NCBI GenBank assembly: GCA_958298945.1
Contig: OY282606.1
Coordinates: forward strand, 47,939,920-48,003,919
DNA: 64,000 bases
Reading direction: 5' to 3'
Origin: Atherix ibis
Lineage: Eukaryota > Arthropoda > Insecta > Diptera > Athericidae
Shown: positions 1 to 9,341 of the stretch, piece by piece
How the letters are laid out: the number at the start of each line of letters is the position of its first letter
Position numbering within the stretch: the stretch's first letter is position 1
The notes under the pieces: generated by a model
The model's input: the letters and a program-made list of their open reading frames with translations, nothing else
Told to the model about the DNA's origin: nothing
Databases searched by the model: none
Made by a program: the position numbers and the translations under genes

Positions 1-249
1 AAAATTGACTTTAAAGCCGCTTATAATAGCATAGCCAGTGTTGAATTTTATTCAGCTCTGAGAGAGCTCGTCATCCCAGAAAAATTGAGTCAAATGACTA
101 GGCTGACCATGACTGTGAGAGGCAAAGTAAAAGTGGCTGAATAACTTTTAGAGTTTTTGTCTTTAACCTGGCACTGAAAAAACGGATTCGTGACTCAGAT
201 GTAAGCATGAAGAGTACCATTACATGTCGCTTAAAAAGAGCTGTATGAG
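1..249 (+). pseudogene. Decayed non-LTR reverse transcriptase, 5' piece of an interrupted relic
   Basis: Frame 1 at the window edge reads IDFKAAYNSI followed by a PEKL..MTRLTMT segment. This is the catalytic motif A region of a non-LTR reverse transcriptase. A stop follows at 142-144, and the sequence beyond is too decayed to read cleanly. The relic is open at the left window edge. At its right end (236-249) it carries the left copy of a 14-bp repeat that recurs at 5933-5946, so the I-clade element inserted here. C-terminal material of the same RT type resumes after 5946. Related RT fragments occur on the minus strand near 32, 50 and 52 kb. Family assignment beyond non-LTR RT is uncertain. 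Confidence 0.7.
236..249. repeat. Left target-site duplication of the I-clade element
   Basis: The 14 bases AAGAGCTGTATGAG here recur exactly at 5933-5946, directly after the CAAA tail of the element. I-clade elements typically make target-site duplications of about 10-14 bp. This fixes the 5' end of the insertion at 250. Confidence 0.85.
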
Positions 250-453
250 CACTCGTGTTTGAACTCTTGAACAGAGCGGTCACGTTTTTGATTTCGGTGT
301 AGAAAAATCCATTGTGATAAACTATTATTATTGAAGTGAGAGTGTCTAATCTAATTGCGTGGAAAAAAGAGAGAAAAAATAGTGTACAGACTATAAATAG
401 ACTACAAATAGTATAATAATCGAGTGAAATAAAGAGTTGCTAAACCCATAACA
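250..453 (+). promoter_or_regulatory. 5' UTR and presumed internal promoter of the I-clade element
   Basis: This 204-bp untranslated leader lies between the target-site duplication and the ORF1 ATG. I-clade elements carry an internal RNA polymerase II promoter at their 5' end, so transcription is expected to begin at or near 250. No TATA box lies upstream within the element. I infer the promoter from family knowledge; no motif here proves it. Confidence 0.45.
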
Positions 454-1884
454 ATGGACGTGGACGTCGACGTCAGGCCACCGGACCCCCCCTCGCCACC
501 AGATACAGGTATATCCCTTACAATTCTCGACGCCTCTACCACAAAATCCACGAAAAGAGCCAGACTAAACCAATCCATCAATACCACCACCAAAAATATA
601 AATAACAATCACTACAATCACAACCAAACAAACACGAACCTATCTGTATTAAACAAATTGGTTAACTTCCCCTCCCTTCCGACTAAAATTTCCGAACATC
701 CGCGCTTTCTAGTTATTTCCACTTCACCCGAGGCAAAATTCAGAGCGAACCAACTCTGTCCTTTTAAAACCAGTCTGGCTCTCAAGAATATCAGCAATGA
801 TATTCTTAAAATAAACGATTATCGTAACGGTGATCTATTGCTAACAACCAAAACAAGATTTTCGGCCGAAAAATTTATTCACGCCAAACCGGTTTTTATC
901 AATGATATCAAATTAAATTTCACACTTCACCCCTCCCTCAACCAAGTAAAGGGCACGATTTTTTGCAAGTGGCTTGCAAATACATCCGAAGAGGAAATCG
1001 TCAGCAACCTTATTGATTACAACGTGGTAGAGGCTAGAAAAATAATCTCTACGCGCGACGGTACCCAGTCATTTACGGGTATTGTTGTTCTGACCTTTGA
1101 CGCGTACGAACTCCCTTCCAACCTCAACATCCTTTTCCACAGATTTGATGTGAAAACATATTATCCGAACCCCATGAGATGTCGCAACTGCCAAGTACTG
1201 GGCCATACAGCTAAATACTGTAAGGCTTCGACGGTATGTGCTAATTGTGGACTTGCGCCCCATCTTGAAAAGGCATGTACACGTGTATTTTGCGTTAACT
1301 GCAAAACAGACTCACACACCTCAGGAGACCGTTGTTGCCCTTCGTACGCGGAGAGAAAAACTATTCTTAAAGTTATGACGGACAACAAATGTTCCATGGC
1401 TGCAGCAACAACAATATTCAAAAAATCTCAAATGGATGCCTCCACACTAAAATCGAACACCTCCTTTGCACAAGCAGTCCGTGCGTCATCTCATTCAGTT
1501 AATACATCAGCATCCTCATCATTGCCACCAACGCCTTCTGCGTCCACTTTACCACTGCCACCATCCCCTCTCACATCCAAAAAAATTTCACCCTCTCCTT
1601 CCAGAAAAGCTTTTGAGCGTAAGCTAAATTCTTTAACGCCAATGGTCAAAAAACCTTGTATAAATACAGGAATCAACACCTCTTCTGATAAATCAATTAC
1701 CACCCCATCAAAATCCCCACTCTCAAATTCCCAAACACCGTCAACCCACCCCCGATCCACCAGTGAACAAGTTGCTATACTAATTAGCACGTTAAAAGAC
1801 CTCGATCCAGAAGATCGCAACACGGTTCTTACCTTAGCACAAAAAATGAAGTCTGGTAAACCAGGAACAAGCTCCAAAAAATAA
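454..1884 (+). CDS. I-clade ORF1, Gag-like nucleic-acid-binding protein
   Basis: The 476-residue protein starts at the first ATG after the leader (MDVDVDV...). Three zinc knuckles sit in the middle: C243-C246-H251-C256, C262-C265-H270-C275 and C280-C283-H288-C294. Such knuckles bind RNA and package the transcript into the ribonucleoprotein used in retrotransposition. The N-terminal ~100 residues are rich in Thr, Ser, Pro and Asn and look disordered. Residues ~90-240 form a globular region. After the knuckles a long Ser/Thr/Pro-rich tail ends in a basic GKPGTSSKK stretch. The frame is uninterrupted, and length and knuckle count suit I-clade ORF1 proteins. A long antisense frame at 1491-1877 is a by-product of the Ser/Pro-rich coding. 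Confidence 0.9.
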   Translation: MDVDVDVRPPDPPSPPDTGISLTILDASTTKSTKRARLNQSINTTTKNINNNHYNHNQTNTNLSVLNKLVNFPSLPTKISEHPRFLVISTSPEAKFRANQLCPFKTSLALKNISNDILKINDYRNGDLLLTTKTRFSAEKFIHAKPVFINDIKLNFTLHPSLNQVKGTIFCKWLANTSEEEIVSNLIDYNVVEARKIISTRDGTQSFTGIVVLTFDAYELPSNLNILFHRFDVKTYYPNPMRCRNCQVLGHTAKYCKASTVCANCGLAPHLEKACTRVFCVNCKTDSHTSGDRCCPSYAERKTILKVMTDNKCSMAAATTIFKKSQMDASTLKSNTSFAQAVRASSHSVNTSASSSLPPTPSASTLPLPPSPLTSKKISPSPSRKAFERKLNSLTPMVKKPCINTGINTSSDKSITTPSKSPLSNSQTPSTHPRSTSEQVAILISTLKDLDPEDRNTVLTLAQKMKSGKPGTSSKK

Positions 1885-2074
1885 CATTGCTAATGTTTTT
1901 TCTAAGAGTACGATCCTGCAATCTGGTGAACAAGAAGTGGTATGCCTTTCGGCAAACCTCTAATGGTTCACAGACTTACAGTCCAGTTCTTCTCCACCAT
2001 ATTTTTCTCCCTTCATGCAGCACTACTTCTGGGCAGATTACTGTTCTAGTTTTTAGCTTGCCTAACCTTCAACT

Positions 2075-5000
2075 ATGGTAATTTTCCATAGAAATGGAAT
2101 AAGTAACAACGCCAGATGTTCCATTTTGCAATGGAACATCTACGGGTTCCTTAATAACCTAGAAGGTCTGAGCCTGCTGCTAAGTCAGTACTCTCCAAAA
2201 ATAGTTGCTTTGCAAGAAACCAAATTACCTCACTCCTACAACCAACCATTTTACCAAAAATACCAATGTTTGTTTTACAACAAAAGTAACAACAATAAAA
2301 GAGGTGGTGTATGTTTCCTCATACACCCCTCCATATCCTACTCACAAATTCACATTTCAACAAATTTTTTGACAATCCTTATTTCTGTAAATACCTCTCC
2401 CAAAGTCCACATTGCCAATATATATATTGAACACAGCCTACGTTTTTCTCAAGCAGATTGGCAAGGTCTAATTAGCCAATTACCTGAAAATACCATCATC
2501 CTTGGAGATTTCAATGCCCACAGTCATGCTTGGAGTTCCCCAAGAACCTGTTGGCGCGGGAAAATCTTCGAGGAATGGCTCAACTCTACCGATTCGAGCT
2601 TCACTCTACTAAACGATGGTTCACCAACCTTTTTCTCAACCAGAGGTACTACCTCTGTTCTCGACCTCACCTTCGTTCCTACACGGAACTTTGGTTTATA
2701 TTCATGGAAAGTTCATGGCTTCCTCGAAGGAAGTGACCACTTGCCCATACTTGTGGAGGCAAATGTAGCGCACGTTAAAATAAAACCACTGTCACGGTTC
2801 ATAGAAGAGCGCGCAAATTGGGAAAATTACAGAGCTGCGATTTTCAAAGCTTCTGCTGACCTACCCGTTGCCCAATCTCCTAACCTTGAGGCAGAAAACG
2901 TGATAAAAATCTTCAGACGTGCAGCTGCTGGGACAATTCCCTCTTCAGCTGGCATGTCTAAAAAACAACCTAAATGGTATACCCATGAAATCGCAACATT
3001 ACGACGTGAAAGAAATACGGCCTGGAAAGACTACTCTCGTTTTCCCAGTACGACTAATCTCATCGAATTGAGACTCAGGACTGCTCGAGTTAAAAGAGCA
3101 GTGAAACAAGCCAAGCGAACCGCTTGGAATAACTTCACCACCTCAATTGATACCCGAACTTCACCGAAAGAAGCATGGAGAGGTATTAACTGCATTCTTG
3201 GTCGCCAAAAAAATGGGATTATCCCATCTATTGAGTCTGAGAATGGAGTTATATCCGACTCGACAGCTATCGTTGAGGAACTGGCACAGTCCTGGGCCTC
3301 GTTTTCATCCAACAACCACCTTAGTGATTCATGTCGTAGAGAGAAACAATACTTCACGGAAAATCTCTCGCCTATACCGTCAGCCTCCACCCTAATCTTG
3401 AACCAGCCAGTAACGCTTGCGGAGTTCAACTTTTCGTTGAATTCTTTCAAGGGTACCACACCTGGTAGGGACAAGGTTTCTTTTAAAATGATTAAAGAGG
3501 CATCTTCGACCTTTCATATTAGAATTGTCAACCTCTTTAACAAAATTCTGGAAAAATCTATTTTCCCAAATTCCTGGAAGGTCGCAACAGCCATTCCAGT
3601 TCCCAAGAAAAATCTCTCCCATTCTTCGGCTAACAATTTTAGACCAATTTCATTACTGCCTTGCACTTCCAAGATCCTGGAAAAGATCTTAGCTACAAGA
3701 CTTAACCAGGCGCTTGACAATAGACTCAATCCCCAACAACATGCCTACAGGTCAGGCAGAGGAACTCTGAGTATGCTACTTGAACTCCAACATTCAATCC
3801 ACAATTGCTACAAACGTAGACATTGTGGTTTACTGTTGTCCTTCGACCTAGAAAAGGCGTATGACCGAATTTGCCCACATAGGGTACTCTTACAGATGGC
3901 AGAGTGGGGAGTAGACTCTGCAATATTGGCATTACTACGTTCCTACCTAACTGGTAGAACCTTCACGGTACGCGCCAACGGTCATTTTTCGTCAAAACGC
4001 GAAATGAAAAACGGCATCCCACAAGGATCCCCCTTATCAACGATCCTATTCAATATATATATTCACTCCCTTTCCCACCAACTATCATCCTTTAACCACT
4101 ACATATATGCCGACAATATTTTTATACTTGTATCTGGTGCTGATCTTCAGCAACAAATAAATAACGCCATCCGCAACATCAACACTTGGAGCAGCATAAA
4201 CGGTGCGGTTATCTGTACATCGAACCCACCTTGCCTTCATGTTTGCAGGAAAAAAAATTGTAGTTTATCGGACTCGTCACTAACCCCCTTCCCTCTCCGC
4301 CCAAACGATTCCATGAAAATCCTGGGTATCTCAATTGCCCGTGGAGGAAAATGGAATCTTCAGATTAAAAATGCTGTTGACAAAATTAATATCATTCTCC
4401 GAATGGTAAAAATTTTAGTCAGCAGCAAAAGTAAGGTAAGACAAAGTGAGGCAATTAGAGTAACCAACGCCCTTTTGGACGGGACCTTGCTCTATTTCCT
4501 CACTATATGTGTCAGTGTGCCAATAGCAGGGAAAAAACTAGTCGAGGCAGCGGTAAACCGTTGTATTAGACTAGCCAGTGGAGCACATCGGACATCTCCG
4601 GTGGAATCCATACTGATAGAGACTGGTCGAAAACCTATTTTTCTCTATCTTCACAAAGCCCGCCTAAGTTTAATTTACAAAAACCTATGCCTTCCAAATT
4701 ATCCCCTCCACACTTTAATAAAAAACATTATCATCTCCCCCAGCTCAAAAAGGAATTCATCATCGCTATCCTTATTAATATCCCACCTTGAAAGAAATTC
4801 ATCCATCCTCCCCGTCGATTTCCAAACTTCCCTTCCACACCCAGATTGGAAACCATGGTTAGGAGCAAAGTTGAAAGTGACTGCTTCTCTTGACAGGTTT
4901 AAGAAGGCTAGAACTGATCCATCCACATATAGGAAATTGTTCCTTGAACAGTTGGACGGATTAAAACATCATCGACTGTTGTTCACTGATGCCGCCGCTG

Positions 5001-5776
5001 ACACCGATATTACATCTTTTGCGGTCGTCGAACTTTTTGGCTGCAGCACCCGCACACTATGTTGTGGAATCTTCCCTTATAGGGCAGCTCCATATTACGG
5101 GGAGCTGTGGGCCATCAAAACGGCAATTGAAATTGCGACCAATATTCCCAGCCAACAAAACGTTATTATTTTTAGCGACAGCCTTGCCGCCCTTAAAGCC
5201 ATTTGTGGCCCATCGAGTGACCCAGTACTTAGCGCAATTCGTCATAGCCTACTTAGCAATAGGAGTGTCGAGTTGCAATGGGTGCCAGGGCATGTGGGAA
5301 TTGTGGGTAATGAAAGTGCTGACAAGTTGGCTGGAGAAACACTCCGTCGGCCAGTGATCACAGTCATTCCCAATCTGCCTCGCCTACTAACAGAATGGCA
5401 ACTAACACCTTTAGCCATCCGCAGACACGATGACTGGACCAATAGCGACACTTTTTTGTCGACTCATTGGAGAACCACTAACAAACCAGTGTATTCAACA
5501 TCCATACCGAAATTCTGGGCGCGAAAGCTCCTCAGAATCCGGATTGGACATACTGCTCTTACTCATAACTTCCTTTTTGGCAACACCAACCGTCCCTTCT
5601 GCCAATCCTGTGGCACCCATTTCACTGTCTACCATATTCTACAGGAATGCCACATAACCAAGAACTACTTTGCGAGCAGGATTCCTCCCATTATGGAGCT
5701 CCTCGATCCAACAACTCCATTCCCTAGTCCCCTATTTAATCTTCTACAACATACTAATCTGCTCCACAAAATATAA
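2075..5776 (+). CDS. I-clade ORF2: endonuclease, reverse transcriptase, RNase H; RT active site altered
   Basis: The 1233-residue polyprotein starts at ATG 2075. The AP-endonuclease-like domain spans residues ~15-230, with N21 in a WN.xG motif, GDFNAH at 144-149 and SDH at 220-222. The reverse transcriptase spans ~450-760, with motif A SFDLEKAYDR (D591) and the catalytic box read as Y678-A679-D680-N681; the expected second Asp is Asn. RNase H has candidate catalytic residues D972, E1010, D1035 and D1083. A C-terminal C-x2-C-x7-H-x4-C motif follows, typical of this clade. The enzyme would nick target DNA and copy the element RNA in the nucleus. The D-to-N change needs one G-to-A transition at 4115 and should abolish polymerisation. 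Everything else in the frame is open. Confidence 0.92.
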   Translation: MVIFHRNGISNNARCSILQWNIYGFLNNLEGLSLLLSQYSPKIVALQETKLPHSYNQPFYQKYQCLFYNKSNNNKRGGVCFLIHPSISYSQIHISTNFLTILISVNTSPKVHIANIYIEHSLRFSQADWQGLISQLPENTIILGDFNAHSHAWSSPRTCWRGKIFEEWLNSTDSSFTLLNDGSPTFFSTRGTTSVLDLTFVPTRNFGLYSWKVHGFLEGSDHLPILVEANVAHVKIKPLSRFIEERANWENYRAAIFKASADLPVAQSPNLEAENVIKIFRRAAAGTIPSSAGMSKKQPKWYTHEIATLRRERNTAWKDYSRFPSTTNLIELRLRTARVKRAVKQAKRTAWNNFTTSIDTRTSPKEAWRGINCILGRQKNGIIPSIESENGVISDSTAIVEELAQSWASFSSNNHLSDSCRREKQYFTENLSPIPSASTLILNQPVTLAEFNFSLNSFKGTTPGRDKVSFKMIKEASSTFHIRIVNLFNKILEKSIFPNSWKVATAIPVPKKNLSHSSANNFRPISLLPCTSKILEKILATRLNQALDNRLNPQQHAYRSGRGTLSMLLELQHSIHNCYKRRHCGLLLSFDLEKAYDRICPHRVLLQMAEWGVDSAILALLRSYLTGRTFTVRANGHFSSKREMKNGIPQGSPLSTILFNIYIHSLSHQLSSFNHYIYADNIFILVSGADLQQQINNAIRNINTWSSINGAVICTSNPPCLHVCRKKNCSLSDSSLTPFPLRPNDSMKILGISIARGGKWNLQIKNAVDKINIILRMVKILVSSKSKVRQSEAIRVTNALLDGTLLYFLTICVSVPIAGKKLVEAAVNRCIRLASGAHRTSPVESILIETGRKPIFLYLHKARLSLIYKNLCLPNYPLHTLIKNIIISPSSKRNSSSLSLLISHLERNSSILPVDFQTSLPHPDWKPWLGAKLKVTASLDRFKKARTDPSTYRKLFLEQLDGLKHHRLLFTDAAADTDITSFAVVELFGCSTRTLCCGIFPYRAAPYYGELWAIKTAIEIATNIPSQQNVIIFSDSLAALKAICGPSSDPVLSAIRHSLLSNRSVELQWVPGHVGIVGNESADKLAGETLRRPVITVIPNLPRLLTEWQLTPLAIRRHDDWTNSDTFLSTHWRTTNKPVYSTSIPKFWARKLLRIRIGHTALTHNFLFGNTNRPFCQSCGTHFTVYHILQECHITKNYFASRIPPIMELLDPTTPFPSPLFNLLQHTNLLHKI

Positions 5777-5946
5777 CAAAATTCTCAACTTTCTATACTA
5801 CTAACCAGAGACCAGTTTCTCTCAGAAAAATTCCCACACGTACTACGAAGTCGCCAAATGGCCTCACGGTCGTGGCGCTATGAAGTGGCCCCTGGCACAT
5901 GTCTAAGGGACCTTACAAACAAACAAACAAACAAGAGCTGTATGAG
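5777..5946 (+). repeat. I-clade 3' UTR, CAAA tail and right target-site duplication
   Basis: The 3' UTR (5777-5915) contains a block around 5846-5905 (GTCGCCAAATGGCC, then TGGCGCTAT and TGGCAC) that recurs in a relic at about 26,690-26,745. This suggests a conserved 3' recognition structure for reverse transcription. The tail (5916-5934) is a CAAA repeat that overlaps the duplication AAGAGCTGTATGAG at 5933-5946. Confidence 0.8.
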
Positions 5947-6610
5947 AGTTCTATATCTAGATTCAGCCGGTGTAAATATCTTGGGCTACTCATAACTGAA
6001 GTCAAAACAAAGTAAATGGAAACAGCGTCGGCATCACACATAAGTTCACTTAGCATCAGTCGTATGCAGACAAAAGATTATAGTTTCGAAAAGAGTTAAA
6101 TAATTTTCCTATTGCGGTCAAGGGTGCAGCCGATAACAACATGGATTTTTGGATTCTCAGCAAAAACGTTTAAAAGGAGGATCCTTCGAAGTATTTCTGG
6201 TCCTCTACATAAGGATGAATGATTACGATGACATCTTGAAGCGTTACCGCGACCGCCCGGTTGAAAATAAAATAGGCTATGCTGGGTTGAACACTTACTC
6301 CGTAGGAATGAGGAAAATCCTGTGCGGAAGGTCTATTGTGGCTATTTTTGTGGTCTCAGAAGGATAGGAAGGCGCTGCCTTCGGTGGACTAGCGGCATTA
6401 GCCAGGATGCCAAAAATATATTGCGAGTGTCGAACTGAAAGACTACAACGCAAAACCGGGCCGTCTGAACTTCTTTGATTCATATGATCTAGTTAAGAGC
6501 TACTGTGCACACCGGGTGATAGAGAATTCCTCCCGCCAGTTAGTAGATCAGCTTCTCAAGGCTAGGAATTCAAAGAATTTTAAGAACCCTGTTGCTAAGT
6601 AGGTTATGCC
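5947..6610 (+). pseudogene. Decayed non-LTR reverse transcriptase, 3' piece of the interrupted relic
   Basis: Shifted frames give pieces typical of the C-terminal part of a non-LTR RT: CKYLGLLITE near 5970, FKRRILRSISGPLHKDE near 6165-6225, a GYAGL..V.RK.LCGR segment near 6275-6340, and a DYNAKPGRLN-like piece near 6440. Multiple stops and frameshifts show long decay. It is the continuation of the RT relic at 1-249 and was split by the I-clade insertion. The segment between the RT core and this tail is largely missing. Its exact 3' end is not visible. Confidence 0.6.
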
Positions 6611-6626
6611 GAATATTGTTGACAAA

Positions 6627-6663
6627 AAATTTTACCGTCCCGATGATTGGGACGGTAAAATTT
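6627..6663. repeat. Perfect 15-bp hairpin
   Basis: Arms 6627-6641 (AAATTTTACCGTCCC) and 6649-6663 are perfect inverted complements around a 7-base loop. The stem is GC-containing within AT-rich DNA. It could be the residue of a small palindromic transposon, or a transcript hairpin. There is no gene beside it. Confidence 0.7.
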
Positions 6664-8055
6664 CAATCTCTACCGCCATCTTAATTGCTCACAGCTCACC
6701 AGAATATGGAAATACTCTAAAACGACAATTTTGTGCGATGAAATTGAAATTTGCTAGAAGTAGTGTATAATTTCTTTTAATTCCTTTAGAATAAATTTCT
6801 CTATAATTGTGTAAATAATAGTTAAGTAAATAATAATTACTATATACTTAAAATGCTTGTAGACGGCATAGTGTGAATGCTTACGTAAAATTCAGAATAC
6901 TCATCATATACTCGTATACCCTAAATGAACTTTTTAAATAATTTTTTAAACGGAAAATTTTTTTCTAAATTCTTATTCAATGAATCTTATACGGGTACTT
7001 TTAATTCTTCAAACATAATCAGTTTTGGATGTTTTTATTTTGTGTTAAAGTTAGTTTATGAAAATTACTCATTCATAATTTACTCAACTGTTCTTTTGTA
7101 GATTATACGATGAGTAATGAACTCAAAAAATTATATAAAAACTAAGTTTTTATCTTCAGCAATAAACATTTTTTTATTTATTTTTTTTCTTTTTAAGTAA
7201 ATTCTGATAATTATTATTCTGCTGATAAATAAGAAAATATTTTTGCAAGTATAAATAGTTCATAAAATAATGTTTCTAAAATAATTGATATTTTTTGTAA
7301 AATGTTATTGAAATTATTTATTACCAATAGTATTGATACATCAGGAAATTACGTAATAAAATGACTTTTTTAGCATGAAATATTCGATTAAAATTATCAG
7401 TAATCATTTATGTTTTTTTGCACAGCATTCTCATATCAAATTTAAAAATTGCGCAATTAATTGCAGTTAAATAAGTATGAGTTCAAACAGAACATTAATG
7501 AATCACTGCAATAATTTGGCTGTTGATAATATTTGCAACTGATAAGAAGCTAATGTGTCATAATAACAAATAAAATAATAAGAAATCAGCGAATTGTGAC
7601 ACAGAAAAGCTAACAATTTCTAGCTAGGATTTCTGGGATTTATTGACTGTCGAATAGTTCTTAACTAAATTCTAGTTCTTAGGAATATTTGTAAAGATAC
7701 TGATCACATTTCTATATAAGTAGGAAAAAAATTAGTAAATACAAAAATTCCCACCATGATCCGGTTAATTGAAAGTTTTCTATTACCCACATGTTAGGCT
7801 AAGATTCGTTTTGTGCGATAAAAAGTTTATTCTTCATTCTAAAAAGTTTTCTAAAGACCATAATAAATACTATCTGTATAAATAATTTTATATCAATTAT
7901 GAAATAGGGTTTCGGAATCATAATAAACTTTAATTCATGTTAGCTTTTCGCTGGGCGTACATAGTCTCTAAGATTTCAAGGCTAGTAGCTTTTATGTAAA
8001 GTTTTGTAGCTGTAGTTAATTGAGGTAGTTTATTGATAAAAATATTTTTATATAT
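6664..8055. other. AT-rich intergenic DNA
   Basis: I see no coding frame with recognisable content. There are short A/T runs and scattered ACTCGTA-like words. The left TA of mariner A1 is at 8055-8056. Confidence 0.6.
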
Positions 8056-9132
8056 ACGAGTGTCGTTCAATAAGTCCTTAGAAAAAGATGGAAAAAAATC
8101 TCCTTTTAGCTCTATACACTTTTCCAACCGTTTTTCCAAAATTTTTATCCCGTCCAAAAAATAGGATTTCGGAAGTTCTGCAAAATACTCATCCGTTTGA
8201 GCAATGACGCCCTCGTTGGAAGTGAACCGTCGTCCGCCAAGCCATTTCTTCAGGTTGGGGAAAAGAAAATAGTCACTTGGGGCCAAATCTGGTGAATAAG
8301 CGGGATGCTGCAAAAATTCCATTCTCAATTCCACAATTTTCGCAATGGAAACAGCGCAGGTGTAGACACGCGCATTGTCCTGATGCAAGAGGATTTTTTT
8401 CTTCTTCAGATGCGGGCGTTTCTCTTTGATTTCCTCGCTCCACCGTTGCAATAACGACGCGTAATACGCTCCTGTTATTGTTTTTCCTTTTTCCAAGTAG
8501 TCGATAAAAATGATGCCCTGCGAATCCCAAAAGACCGTGGCCATAACCTTGCCGGCCAATGCCACAGTTTTTGCCTTCTTCGGAGCCCGTTCACCCTTGA
8601 AAATCCACTGTGATGACTGTCTCTTCGTTTCTGGAGTGTAGTAGTGTATCCAGGTTTCGTCCACAGTGACAAATCGACGAAGGAATTCGGCAGGATTACG
8701 ATGAAAGAGTGCCAACATAGCCTCAGATTCCACTACACGATTGCGCTTATTCTCCTCTGAGAGCAAACGCGGCACCCATTTTGCCGAAATTTTTTTCACA
8801 GACAATTTTTCATGCAAAATTGAAGCGACTGTACCTTGTGATATGCCCGTGGCCTCAACTAATTCGCGCATTTTAATTCGCCGATCGTTCGAAATCAGAT
8901 CGTGGATTTTGTCGATGATTTCAGGAGTAGACACCTCAACTGGGCGTCCTGAACGATGTTCATCTTTTGTGGATGAACGGCCACGTTTAAATTCATTCAC
9001 CCAATTGGAAACCGTCGCAAACACAGGTGCAGATGTGCCATGAACTGCATCCAACTCGGCTTTGATTTCTTTCGGGCTTAAGCCTTTCAAATGGAGATGT
9101 TTGATGACAGCCCTAAACTCGCTTTTTTCCAT
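7930..9132 (-). CDS. Mariner A1 transposase with read-through C-terminal tail
   Basis: The 400-residue frame starts at ATG 9132 (MEKSEFR). The longer frame upstream opens only at TTG. Residues 1-~115 are the paired helix-turn-helix DNA-binding region, and WVPRLL marks the linker. The catalytic triad is intact with mariner spacing: D158 (VDETW), D252 (HQDNA) and D287 (SDYF), 34 residues apart. It would cut at the TIRs and reinsert at TA in the nucleus. Normal coding ends at about residue 345 (LKGD). A deletion removed the stop, so translation continues through the left TIR (SFSKDLLNDTR) and ~127 bp of flanking DNA, adding 55 unrelated residues. It is the only mariner here with both an open frame and all three Asp residues. 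Expression is unknown. Confidence 0.85.
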   Translation of the reverse strand: MEKSEFRAVIKHLHLKGLSPKEIKAELDAVHGTSAPVFATVSNWVNEFKRGRSSTKDEHRSGRPVEVSTPEIIDKIHDLISNDRRIKMRELVEATGISQGTVASILHEKLSVKKISAKWVPRLLSEENKRNRVVESEAMLALFHRNPAEFLRRFVTVDETWIHYYTPETKRQSSQWIFKGERAPKKAKTVALAGKVMATVFWDSQGIIFIDYLEKGKTITGAYYASLLQRWSEEIKEKRPHLKKKKILLHQDNARVYTCAVSIAKIVELRMEFLQHPAYSPDLAPSDYFLFPNLKKWLGGRRFTSNEGVIAQTDEYFAELPKSYFLDGIKILEKRLEKCIELKGDFFPSFSKDLLNDTRIYKNIFINKLPQLTTATKLYIKATSLEILETMYAQRKANMN

Positions 9133-9339
9133 TGTTATGCACAAATAAATGTCGTTAACTTTAATCGACGATAGAAATTGACCTACGCTATGGATCAAGC
9201 TGAAATTAACAGCTTTCCTGTCGATAATGCTACTTTTTGACAGCTTTCCTGTCGATAATGCTACTTACAAAAAAAAATCTTTACCGACACTACAAGCGCA
9301 ATTTCTTGGATTTTCTAAGGATTTATTGAACGACCCTCA
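8057..9339 (-). mobile_element. Mariner A1 (lineage A)
   Basis: The terminal inverted repeats begin CGAGTGTCGTTCAATAAGTC at 8057 and match the complement of the right end at 9339, with one substitution in each outermost segment. TA dinucleotides flank both ends, as expected for Tc1/mariner insertion. The length of 1283 bp is normal for mariner. Next to the left TIR about 36 bp present in other copies are missing, which removes the native stop codon of the transposase. Near the right end a CAGCTTTCCTGTCGATAATG unit appears twice (9210 and 9241). Confidence 0.92.
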
Positions 9340-9341
9340 TA

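Larger units (their letters stand above)
250..5932 (+). mobile_element. Full-length I-clade non-LTR retrotransposon
   Basis: The 5683-bp element has a 5' UTR (250-453), ORF1 (454-1884), a 190-bp spacer, ORF2 with endonuclease, reverse transcriptase and RNase H (2075-5776), and a 3' UTR ending in CAAA repeats. It is bounded by a 14-bp target-site duplication (236-249 and 5933-5946). An RNase H domain within ORF2 and a simple-repeat tail instead of poly(A) are I-clade traits. Both ORFs are open, but the RT active site reads YADN in place of YADD, so this copy is probably not autonomous. Part of its 3' UTR is recognisably shared with the relic ending near 26.77 kb. Confidence 0.9.

Noticed and set aside
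1491..1877. 128-residue antisense frame within I-clade ORF1
   Set aside because: A shadow of Ser/Pro-rich coding on the other strand, with no recognisable domain.
1887..2081. 64-residue frame between ORF1 and ORF2 of the I element
   Set aside because: It lies in the spacer and has no domain; ORF1-ORF2 spacers are normal in this clade.
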